From contig NZ_LS483440.1 in NCBI RefSeq assembly GCF_900476045.1, positions 1,550,001-1,614,000 on the forward strand: 64,000 nucleotides of DNA. The letters run 5' to 3'. The notes beneath the pieces were generated by a model. It was given only the letters and a program-made list of their open reading frames with translations. It had not been told where the DNA came from and made no database searches. The DNA comes from Gemella morbillorum (GTDB lineage Bacteria > Bacillota > Bacilli > Staphylococcales > Gemellaceae). The translations under genes were made by a program, and so were the position numbers. Below are positions 1 to 6,624 of the stretch, one piece after another. The first letter of the stretch is position 1. Each line of letters opens with the position of its first letter.

Positions 1-693
1 AACATCTTTTCGTGGAATAGCCATACAGACTTTTTTATTATTTTTTATATTATTGTAGATAACCTTATAGACTATTTCTGTTTTACCTGCACCGCAGACC
101 GCCCAGATTAAAGTATTCTTCCTTAATTCGCTATTTTCTACTATTTTCTCACTTGCTTCTTTCTGAACATCACTTAAGATTACTGGCGGTTCTTTTAGTT
201 TATTAATTTTATTAAAAGGAATATTTATATAAAATCTTAAAAAATAATTATCACATCTTCCGAACTCTAGACATCTTTTACAATATGTTATTTTTGTCCC
301 TTCCGTTTCATAACTAAAAAATAGTTTTTGATTTTTATTATCACACTGAAGACAATGATAATTTCTTTCTTCTCCTTGAACAACATATACCTTGTCAATA
401 TAAGTCGACTCTTCTAAATAATGAATTTTTACTTTAAGTCGTAAAAGTTTAGAAATAGAAAGGAGTAGCCCATTATACACTCTTAAAAACTCTAAATCAC
501 AAGCTTTTAAAGTATAGACTACTCCCGTTATTATATCGTTGTAAATTTCTTCAAAATCTTTGTTTACTTCTCCAAATTTTATATAATCATTATAAATTTC
601 TTTATAACTATTTAACTTTTCTTCTTCATCTCTTTTTGAATAACGAACACAATAAAGTGCTTCGATAAACTCACTATATTCTTCAAAAAACAT
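1..693 (-). CDS. comFA: ComFA-like DNA uptake helicase, N-terminal part (cut by window edge)
   Basis: ComFA is the membrane-associated ATPase that helps move single-stranded DNA into the cell during natural transformation. The ATG at 691-693 follows a GGGGAG ribosome site, and 231 codons stay open to the left edge, so the 3' end is outside the window. The N-terminal part carries a four-cysteine zinc-finger signature (CLQC, then CKRC, with another Cys shortly after), followed by a helicase Walker A of the form WAVCGAGKTE, which is characteristic of ComFA. It is transcribed away from hpf; in many Bacilli the comF genes lie next to hpf, which supports the call. The C-terminal helicase domain cannot be judged. 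Confidence 0.88.
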   Translation of the reverse strand, partial: MFFEEYSEFIEALYCVRYSKRDEEEKLNSYKEIYNDYIKFGEVNKDFEEIYNDIITGVVYTLKACDLEFLRVYNGLLLSISKLLRLKVKIHYLEESTYIDKVYVVQGEERNYHCLQCDNKNQKLFFSYETEGTKITYCKRCLEFGRCDNYFLRFYINIPFNKINKLKEPPVILSDVQKEASEKIVENSELRKNTLIWAVCGAGKTEIVYKVIYNNIKNNKKVCMAIPRKDV

Positions 694-967
694 AACCTAC
701 TCCCCACAGTTACCTTTTAAAAATATTTCATAATCCCTTTTAATTTTTACTATCGAATATAACAAAGATTACAAAAGTTCATCTCTACCTAAAACTTTAT
801 TGATTTTAGTATTTTTCTGTAATTTTTGCCTTTAATTCTTATATTTAAGACTTTACATAACGTTAAAATGTTATTAATCCTCTATTTTAATTTAATTTTA
901 ACAAAAATATATTTATAAAACAAATAATAATCTATTTTTTCGGAGAAATCTTTTTCTAGAAATTATG

Positions 968-996
968 TTGCTAACGTTATCAAAAAGTGTTATAAT
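968..996 (+). promoter_or_regulatory. Promoter of hpf
   Basis: TTGCTA (968-973), 17-bp spacer, TATAAT (991-996). The stretch TGCTAACGTTATCA overlapping the -35 matches 12 of 14 positions of the catabolite-responsive (cre) consensus; this could be chance. The rest of the 694-967 gap is AT-rich and must also hold the divergent comFA promoter, which I could not place. Confidence 0.7.
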
Positions 997-1023
997 ATAA
1001 GTATAAAAACAAGGGGATACCCT

Positions 1024-1046
1024 ATAAAGTAGACTAGCTACTTTAT
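1024..1046 (+). promoter_or_regulatory. Hairpin in the hpf leader
   Basis: A perfect 9-bp inverted repeat (ATAAAGTAG, 5-nt loop, CTACTTTAT) sits in the short leader just before the AAAGGAG ribosome site of hpf. It lacks a U-run, so it is not a terminator. It could affect message stability or ribosome access; that is inference. Confidence 0.5.
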
Positions 1047-1063
1047 GAAAGGAGTGCTTTAAA

Positions 1064-1609
1064 ATGTTAAGATATCAAGTACGAGGAGAAAATTTAGAAA
1101 TTACTCAAGCAATTAGGGAGTATGTTGAGAACAAAGTTTCTAAATTAGAAAAATACTTTGCCGACAGTTTACAAGCAAACGTTTATGCTAATGCTAAAGT
1201 ATACAAAAATAATAAGAAAAAAATTGAAATTACCGTTCCTCTTAAAGGTGTGACACTTCGCGCAGAGGAAACAAACGAAGATCTTTACGCTGCTATTGAT
1301 TTAGTTGTGGACAAACTTGAGCGTCAAATGAGAAAACACAAAACTAGAATTAATAGAAAAGGTCGTGAAAAAGGATTTGTAGAAGAAAATCTTCTTACTA
1401 GCGCATTAGAAGATGTAGAAGAAACATCACTTGATTTTGGTAAAGTTAAACAACTAAAAGTTGAAACTATGACAAGAGATGAAGCTGTATTCCAAATGGA
1501 GCTTTTAGGACATGACTTCTTTGCATTCTTAGATGCAAATACTAACGAAATTTCTATAGTTTATAAACGTCGCGACACTGGTTACGGGGTTCTGGAAATT
1601 TCTAAATAA
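1064..1609 (+). CDS. hpf: Ribosome hibernation-promoting factor, long form
   Basis: Binds the 30S subunit near the decoding centre and, through its C-terminal domain, dimerises 70S ribosomes into inactive 100S particles in slow growth. At 181 aa it has the long-HPF layout: an N-terminal S30AE fold (residues 1-100, beginning MLRYQVRGENLEIT) and a C-terminal dimerisation domain (about 125-181, with the typical DEAVFQMELLGHDFFAF stretch). The ATG follows AAAGGAG at good spacing. It is a single-gene unit with its own promoter and a strong terminator, divergent from comFA. Confidence 0.96.
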   Translation: MLRYQVRGENLEITQAIREYVENKVSKLEKYFADSLQANVYANAKVYKNNKKKIEITVPLKGVTLRAEETNEDLYAAIDLVVDKLERQMRKHKTRINRKGREKGFVEENLLTSALEDVEETSLDFGKVKQLKVETMTRDEAVFQMELLGHDFFAFLDANTNEISIVYKRRDTGYGVLEISK

Positions 1610-1626
1610 TTATGAGTTTAAACTTT

Positions 1627-1662
1627 AATCGACCATCTTCCGCAGATGGTCGATTATTTTTA
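1627..1662 (+). terminator. Terminator of hpf
   Basis: Perfect 12-bp stem (AATCGACCATCT / AGATGGTCGATT) with a 5-nt loop, followed by ATTTTTA. It begins 17 nt after the hpf stop codon. Confidence 0.9.
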
Positions 1663-1706
1663 CAATACTTTATATTTATTATCAAATTATTACTTAGGAG
1701 GTTATT

Positions 1707-2282
1707 ATGACAAAAAAAGTTGCCTTATTCGTTGACAATGGTGGTGAAGAGTTAGAGCTAATTGCTCCTCTTGATATTATGCGCCGTGCGAATTTAGAAG
1801 TTGATCTTATTTCAGCTAATAACGCTGAGTATGTTATAGGTGCACATAATATTAAAATTATTGTCGATAAAAAGATTAATGATATTGAAGATATACTAGA
1901 ATATGATGCTATTGTTATTCCTGGAGGAATGCCAGGAAGTACATTATTACGCGACAATAACAAAATCATTGAGTTTTTCAAAACTATGTATAATGAAGAC
2001 AAATTGGTCGCAGCTATTTGTGCAGCGCCTATAGTACTAAGTGCGGCAGGGATTTTAAAAGACAGAGAAGCTACATCTTATCCAGGTTTCGATAAAGAAC
2101 TAGAATGTCAATCTTACAATTCTAAAAAAGCTGTTGTAGTCGATAAAAATGTTATTACTGCTCAAGGTCCAGCCGTTGCCATTCTTTTTGGTTATGAAAT
2201 AGTTAATTATCTACTAAAAGATGAAACAGCTAATAACATAAAAGAACAAATGTTACTACCCGTATTAAAAGATAATATCTAA
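1707..2282 (+). CDS. DJ-1/PfpI family protein (class I glutamine amidotransferase-like)
   Basis: 191 aa, the usual length for the DJ-1/ThiJ/PfpI family, whose bacterial members act as chaperone-like proteins, glyoxalases or deglycases in stress protection. The nucleophile-elbow cysteine is visible in AAICAAP (Cys105), the conserved acidic patch near the N terminus in NGGEELELI, and the glycine loop in IPGGMPGS. The start follows an AGGAGG site. It has its own terminator, shared with the convergent dehydrogenase gene. Specific activity cannot be assigned from sequence. Confidence 0.88.
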   Translation: MTKKVALFVDNGGEELELIAPLDIMRRANLEVDLISANNAEYVIGAHNIKIIVDKKINDIEDILEYDAIVIPGGMPGSTLLRDNNKIIEFFKTMYNEDKLVAAICAAPIVLSAAGILKDREATSYPGFDKELECQSYNSKKAVVVDKNVITAQGPAVAILFGYEIVNYLLKDETANNIKEQMLLPVLKDNI

Positions 2283-2283
2283 A

Positions 2284-2318
2284 AAATATCCCTCAAATTT
2301 ATTATTTGAGGGATATTT
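2284..2318. terminator. Bidirectional terminator between convergent genes
   Basis: Perfect 15-bp stem (AAATATCCCTCAAAT / ATTTGAGGGATATTT) around a 5-nt loop, flanked by A-runs on the left and a T-rich tract on the right. It serves the DJ-1 gene on the + strand and the dehydrogenase (stop at 2323) on the - strand. Confidence 0.9.
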
Positions 2319-2322
2319 ATAT

Positions 2323-3399
2323 TTATTTTGTCATCTCTTCTAATTGTCTCATTGCTGTTGCTACAACCTCTGGTGTACAAACATCAACCGCCAATTTGAA
2401 TGATTCTTTTTCACTAGCAGCAAACTCTGCAATTTTTTCAATTTTTTCTTCTACATCTTCTACTACATTCACACATGCTAGGTTATAAGCTAAATCATTT
2501 TCTTTATAAAATGGAATTAATCTTTCTACTTCTTCCTTCTTACCTTCTGCTAATAATTGAACTAGAATACCATATGAAACCTTTGTTCCATGAAGAACTT
2601 TATGTGTTTCTTTTACTAAACTCATACCATTATGCACAGCATGAGCTCCTGCCATACGTCCATAATGAACTCCAAAACATCCTACCGCTCCAGAAATCGC
2701 AAATACAGTATCTACCGCGTGTTTGAAGCTTTCTGTTACTGTTTTTGTACTCATAGCTTCTAATGCACCATTAGCATCACGTAAAAGTGCATCACGCGTA
2801 ATTTTCGCAGCTTCTAGTCCCATTCTTACTAACGGATCATTATACTTATTATTTCTTTCCACTAGCACTACAGCTTCATACCATTTCGCAAGAGTATCTC
2901 CAATACCCGCAACAAAATATTCTTTTGGTGATTCTAGTAATAAATCTAAGTCTGCAATACAAGCATATGCAGTACGTTTAAAATATCCAACCTCTCTAAA
3001 AGTTTTATCCGGATTATAAACCGCCGCTACTGGAGCATAAGGAGCGCATGTTGCTATTACCGTTGGAACAGTCATATACTCTTTATTCAAAAAGCTTGCC
3101 ACACCTTTAGCCGTGTCAATAACACGACCTCCTCCTACACCAATAACCACATCAATATCTTCTCCATATTCATCTGCAATGCGTTTCATATCTTCATAAG
3201 ATGATGTACCGTCATATTTTGCTACTCTAAATTCTCTATTCCCCTTATAAAATTTTTTAAAAGCTTCATAAGATTTTTCACCTGTAACAATCAAAGGAGT
3301 ATTAAATCCTTCTAGCCTATTATCAAGCACAGCCAAAGCTCCACTCCCTGAAATATATTCACTCACTCCTGGTCTTGCTACATTTGCTAATTCAAACAT
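2323..3399 (-). CDS. Iron-containing alcohol/glycerol dehydrogenase family protein
   Basis: 358 aa of the group III (metal-dependent) alcohol dehydrogenase family, related to glycerol dehydrogenase GldA; such enzymes oxidise or reduce alcohols and polyols with NAD(P). The nucleotide-binding loop is VIGVGGGRVIDTAKG. The metal-binding Asp is in AGIGDTLAKWYEA and the metal-binding His residues in the HAVHNGM and HKVLHGTKVSYG stretches. It is monocistronic, with a good promoter just upstream (TTGATT-17-TATAAT) and an AAAGGAGAG ribosome site. The substrate is unknown; several such paralogues in Firmicutes are annotated only by family. Confidence 0.87.
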   Translation of the reverse strand: MFELANVARPGVSEYISGSGALAVLDNRLEGFNTPLIVTGEKSYEAFKKFYKGNREFRVAKYDGTSSYEDMKRIADEYGEDIDVVIGVGGGRVIDTAKGVASFLNKEYMTVPTVIATCAPYAPVAAVYNPDKTFREVGYFKRTAYACIADLDLLLESPKEYFVAGIGDTLAKWYEAVVLVERNNKYNDPLVRMGLEAAKITRDALLRDANGALEAMSTKTVTESFKHAVDTVFAISGAVGCFGVHYGRMAGAHAVHNGMSLVKETHKVLHGTKVSYGILVQLLAEGKKEEVERLIPFYKENDLAYNLACVNVVEDVEEKIEKIAEFAASEKESFKLAVDVCTPEVVATAMRQLEEMTK

Positions 3400-3446
3400 T
3401 CTTATCTCTCCTTTATTATCTCATCATTCAATTTTTTATAAGTATA

Positions 3447-3475
3447 ATTATAACATTTTCGACAATTAAAATCAA
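3447..3475 (-). promoter_or_regulatory. Promoter of the iron-type dehydrogenase gene
   Basis: On the - strand: TTGATT (3470-3475), 17-bp spacer, TATAAT (3447-3452), about 45 bp before the start codon. Confidence 0.72.
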
Positions 3476-3524
3476 TAGTAAGTTAATATGTAATTATTTT
3501 CTGACAATTATTTTTGAAACAATA

Positions 3525-3560
3525 AAAGCTAACCTAGAATCCCCTTCCTAAGTTAGCTTT
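3525..3560 (-). terminator. Terminator of the HD-domain gene
   Basis: Inverted repeat AAAGCTAAC / GTTAGCTTT, with an inner CTTAGG/CCTAG pairing, followed on the - strand by TTTATTGTTT. It begins within 5 nt of the stop at 3565. Confidence 0.75.
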
Positions 3561-3564
3561 CTTT

Positions 3565-4782
3565 TTATCTTGGATAAAATATTGTTCCTTCTCTTTTTGT
3601 TTCGCCTTTTGTTATCGATTCTACTATAGTACTAGCTTTTTCTAAAGCAACTATTTTACCATCTAATTGTTCTATTAGAATCTTTCTACCTTTATATGGG
3701 CTGTAAACACTCGCCTCTACATTTTCTACTCGCAAATAATATTTTTCATCTAGGTTCTGCTCTTTTAGCATATTTTTTATTTGTGCCAAGTTCTCTTCAC
3801 TATAATCTACATACTCAAAAAGTCTTCTATTTTGTAGTCTTCGAGCTAAATCCGCTGCAATTTCATCATCTTTATCCTGAATTAAACTACAACAATACAA
3901 TAGAGAATTTTCATCTAATTTGAAATACTCTTCTACACTAACCACATTTTTTTCAAGAAATGGGATTAAAACTTTCATATCAGAAAAATATTCTTTATTT
4001 TCTTTAAAAATATCTTTTAATCTATTAAAAAGTTGAATAAATACTGCTTCATAGCTGCGTGCTACTGGATGATAATATACTTGCCAATACATCTGATATC
4101 TTGCCATAATATAGTCTTCTACACTATGAATCCCCGTATATTTCACGACAAGAGCTTTTTTATTTTCATCTATTTTTCTAACACGCATTGTTCGTAATAT
4201 TCTTTCTAAGTCAAACTGTCCATAGCTTGTTGCTGAAAAGTATGAATCTCTAAGTAAATAATCCATTCTATCAGCATCTAATTGACCAGAAATAATCTGA
4301 TTAAGAATATCATTTGGATGATTATGTTCTATTATTGATACTATATCCTCTGGTAATCTTGGAGATACTTCAGTTAGCACCTGATTAAGTTCAGTTTCCC
4401 CTAAAATTATCTTAGCTGTATAGTCTTCATGACTATGTTTAGTAACATGTTCAAATGCGTGAGAGAATGGGCCATGACCTACATCATGCAACAACCCTGC
4501 CAACATTACGCAGATTTTATCATATTCACTAAGTTCCACACTTAAAGACTTTATCTCCGTAACCATCCTACGAACAATTTCGTAAACCCCTAATGAGTGT
4601 GAAAAACGAGAATGTTCTGCTGTTGGATAAACCTGAAAGTCTCCACCTAATTGTCGTATACGACGTAAGCGCTGGAATTCCTTGCTATCTAAACAATTCC
4701 AAACTACCTCATAATTGATATGAATATAACTATGGACTGGATCTTTTAGCACTTTTGTTTCACTCAACTTTTTAAATTCCAT
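3565..4782 (-). CDS. HD-domain phosphohydrolase, YwfO/dNTP triphosphohydrolase-like
   Basis: 405-aa metal-dependent phosphohydrolase of the HD superfamily, close in layout to Bacillus YwfO and to bacterial SAMHD1-like dNTPases. The metal ligands are visible: His in EHSRFSHSLGV, the HD pair in LLHDVGHGPFSH, and a downstream Asp in SGQLDADRMDYLLRDS. The N terminus (KVLKDPVHSYIHI) and the RRLRQLG-like stretch are typical of the subfamily. It lies alone between two terminators. Hydrolysis of dNTPs is probable from the family; the exact nucleotide is not inferable. Confidence 0.88.
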   Translation of the reverse strand: MEFKKLSETKVLKDPVHSYIHINYEVVWNCLDSKEFQRLRRIRQLGGDFQVYPTAEHSRFSHSLGVYEIVRRMVTEIKSLSVELSEYDKICVMLAGLLHDVGHGPFSHAFEHVTKHSHEDYTAKIILGETELNQVLTEVSPRLPEDIVSIIEHNHPNDILNQIISGQLDADRMDYLLRDSYFSATSYGQFDLERILRTMRVRKIDENKKALVVKYTGIHSVEDYIMARYQMYWQVYYHPVARSYEAVFIQLFNRLKDIFKENKEYFSDMKVLIPFLEKNVVSVEEYFKLDENSLLYCCSLIQDKDDEIAADLARRLQNRRLFEYVDYSEENLAQIKNMLKEQNLDEKYYLRVENVEASVYSPYKGRKILIEQLDGKIVALEKASTIVESITKGETKREGTIFYPR

Positions 4783-4835
4783 TCTACTACCTCACTCTCA
4801 ACATACACGTATTTTCTTTTATTATATCAAAGCAT

Positions 4836-4864
4836 AAAAAAAAGACAAGCCTAAGCTCATCTTT
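4836..4864 (-). terminator. Terminator of the rpsF-ssb-rpsR operon
   Basis: On the - strand AAAGATGAGC, a 4-nt loop and GCTTGTCTTT form a 10-bp stem (two G-U pairs), followed by a run of T. Confidence 0.82.
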
Positions 4865-4878
4865 TTCTCTATTTAATC

Positions 4879-5127
4879 TTATTTTTCGTCTACTACGTAT
4901 GGTAAAAGTGCCATGTGTCTAGCTCTTTTAATTGCTGTAGTTAACATTCTTTGATACTTAGCTGAAGTACCAGTTACACGACGTGGTAAGATTTTCCCAC
5001 GTTCAGAAATGAATTTTTTAAGTAATTCTACATCTTTGTAATCGATAAATTCAACGTTATTTTTTGTGAAATAACATACTTTTTTACGACGACGCATGTT
5101 GTTACGACGATTGTTATTTACTGCCAT
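4879..5127 (-). CDS. rpsR: 30S ribosomal protein S18
   Basis: 82-aa small-subunit protein that binds 16S rRNA with S6 on the platform. The core [25 protein letters not shown] and the [13 protein letters not shown] motif are unmistakable. The N terminus is unusually Arg/Asn-rich. Third gene of the conserved rpsF-ssb-rpsR operon; an AGGAGG ribosome site lies in the 23-nt gap after ssb. Confidence 0.98.
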   Translation of the reverse strand: MAVNNNRRNNMRRRKKVCYFTKNNVEFIDYKDVELLKKFISERGKILPRRVTGTSAKYQRMLTTAIKRARHMALLPYVVDEK

Positions 5128-5150
5128 TGTGCATGTCCTCCTATGTAATT

Positions 5151-5711
5151 TTAGTCTTCTTTAAACGGATTTACTACATCCTGCATGAAGTCATCATCTA
5201 AGTTACTTGGGAAATTTTCCCCAAAATCAGAAAATGAACTATCATTAATAAAATCTTGCATAGCTGAATTAGCTTGCCCTTGGTTATGATTAGAATTGTT
5301 GTAATAATTTTGATTATTACTAAATGATGGTTGTGATTGAGGTTGATTAAAACTCATTGAATCAAATCCGTTATTTTGTCTATTTGAACTAGACTTAGAT
5401 TCAAGGAACTGGATTCTATCAGCTACAACTTCTGTAACATAGACAGTATTCCCATCTTTTCCTTGATAATTTCTAGTTTGGATTCTTCCTTCTACACCAA
5501 TCAAACTACCACGTCCTAAGAAACGTGCCATATTTTCTGCTTGCTTTCTAAAAGCTACACAGCCAATAAAGTCCGCTTGTCTTTGACCATTTTGATCGGC
5601 GAATGTTCTATTCACAGCAACTGTAAAATAAACCATTGGGATATTTGAACTAGAATATCTTAATTCTGGATCTTTTGTTAATCTTCCTACTAATACTACG
5701 TTATTAATCAT
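5151..5711 (-). CDS. ssb: Single-stranded DNA-binding protein
   Basis: 186 aa. The N-terminal OB fold ([49 protein letters not shown]) coats ssDNA in replication, repair and recombination; residues 110-165 are a Gln/Asn/Ser-rich linker; the acidic tail recruits partner proteins. The tail ends ...[15 protein letters not shown], so the Pro-Phe pair that normally ends SSB is followed by Lys-Glu-Asp. I checked this on the DNA: the stop TAA directly follows GAC. Middle gene of the S6-SSB-S18 operon. Confidence 0.97.
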   Translation of the reverse strand: MINNVVLVGRLTKDPELRYSSSNIPMVYFTVAVNRTFADQNGQRQADFIGCVAFRKQAENMARFLGRGSLIGVEGRIQTRNYQGKDGNTVYVTEVVADRIQFLESKSSSNRQNNGFDSMSFNQPQSQPSFSNNQNYYNNSNHNQGQANSAMQDFINDSSFSDFGENFPSNLDDDFMQDVVNPFKED

Positions 5712-5724
5712 AGTAAGTCACCCC

Positions 5725-6012
5725 TTATTTTTCTAATCTAACTACCATGTGACGGATGATGTCATCGCTAATTTTTGCTAAACGATCGAATTCTTTTGTA
5801 GACGCATCTGTTTCTGAAGTTAATTCTACTACATAGTAGAAAGCATCAGTGAAGTCTTCGATTTCATAAGCTAGGCGTTTTTTACCTAAATCTTTAACTT
5901 CTACTGCTTCTGCACCTTCTGAAAGAATATTTACGAATCTATCAACCACAGCTTTTTTAGCTTCTTCGTCGATACGTGGTTGAACAGCAAACATTACTTC
6001 ATATTTTCTCAT
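5725..6012 (-). CDS. rpsF: 30S ribosomal protein S6
   Basis: 95 aa; binds S18 and the central domain of 16S rRNA. Starts [17 protein letters not shown] and contains the [16 protein letters not shown] core. First gene of the operon, with AAAGGAGGT before the ATG. The roughly 75-nt leader holds two hairpins (GAGTAAT/ATTACTC and ACTCTCTT/AAGGGAGT). S6:S18 autoregulation through the leader is common, but I do not see the CCG signature needed to claim that motif here. Confidence 0.98.
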   Translation of the reverse strand: MRKYEVMFAVQPRIDEEAKKAVVDRFVNILSEGAEAVEVKDLGKKRLAYEIEDFTDAFYYVVELTSETDASTKEFDRLAKISDDIIRHMVVRLEK

Positions 6013-6089
6013 GTGTGTTACCTCCTTTTGGTCTTTGCGACTCCCTTTTTTTCAAGAGAGTAAGGAGTAATAAAATTACTCTGTTTTCC

Positions 6090-6118
6090 ATTATATCAAT
6101 TATAAAATTAAAAATCAA
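6090..6118 (-). promoter_or_regulatory. Promoter of rpsF-ssb-rpsR
   Basis: On the - strand: TTGATT (6113-6118), 17-bp spacer, TATAAT (6090-6095). Confidence 0.75.
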
Positions 6119-6165
6119 CAAATATCCACTATATTTTGTAAATATTATACTAGTTTTTCAAGCTT

Positions 6166-6624
6166 TTATTTTCTTCTAACCATCAAATATTTTTTAATGG
6201 GTTGAGTTATTGTAGAAAGAACTTCAAAATCACATTTTTTGTATAATTCCATAGCATTCTTATTATCAGCTAAAACATTAAGAGTTATAGTCTCTACTTG
6301 TTGTTCTGAAAAAATACTATCAATAAATTTCCTTAAAGCTATTTTCCCAAAACCACGGTTTGTATACTCAGGATTTAATATGAAATTCCCTATATGAACA
6401 TTTGTGCCAACTTGACGTATTTTTCTAATTATACCTATAAATTCTCCATTTTTCTGTATAGAGTATATATTTTCAAAATTTAATAATGAATCCTCATTAA
6501 GTGGAAACTCGACGTCTGGTCCTGCCCACCTTCTCAAAAACTCTACACCTTTTTCATTTGTCCATAAGCAAACTCTTTTAGCATCATCTATGCTTAAGCC
6601 TTCTATTAATTCTATATCTATCAT
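6166..6624 (-). CDS. GNAT family N-acetyltransferase
   Basis: 152 aa with the acetyl-CoA-binding signature NRGFGKIALRKF (motif A) and the late ALEL-type helix in NKNAMELYKKCDFEVL. Such enzymes acetylate amines on small molecules or protein N termini; the target here is unknown. Its ATG overlaps the stop codon of the helicase gene by one base (TAATG), so the two are translationally coupled and probably work or are at least produced together. Confidence 0.85.
   Translation of the reverse strand: MIDIELIEGLSIDDAKRVCLWTNEKGVEFLRRWAGPDVEFPLNEDSLLNFENIYSIQKNGEFIGIIRKIRQVGTNVHIGNFILNPEYTNRGFGKIALRKFIDSIFSEQQVETITLNVLADNKNAMELYKKCDFEVLSTITQPIKKYLMVRRK

Noticed and set aside
6013-6090. S6:S18 autoregulatory RNA motif in the rpsF leader
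   Set aside because: Two hairpins are present, but the CCG signature of the motif is not seen, so I do not call it.
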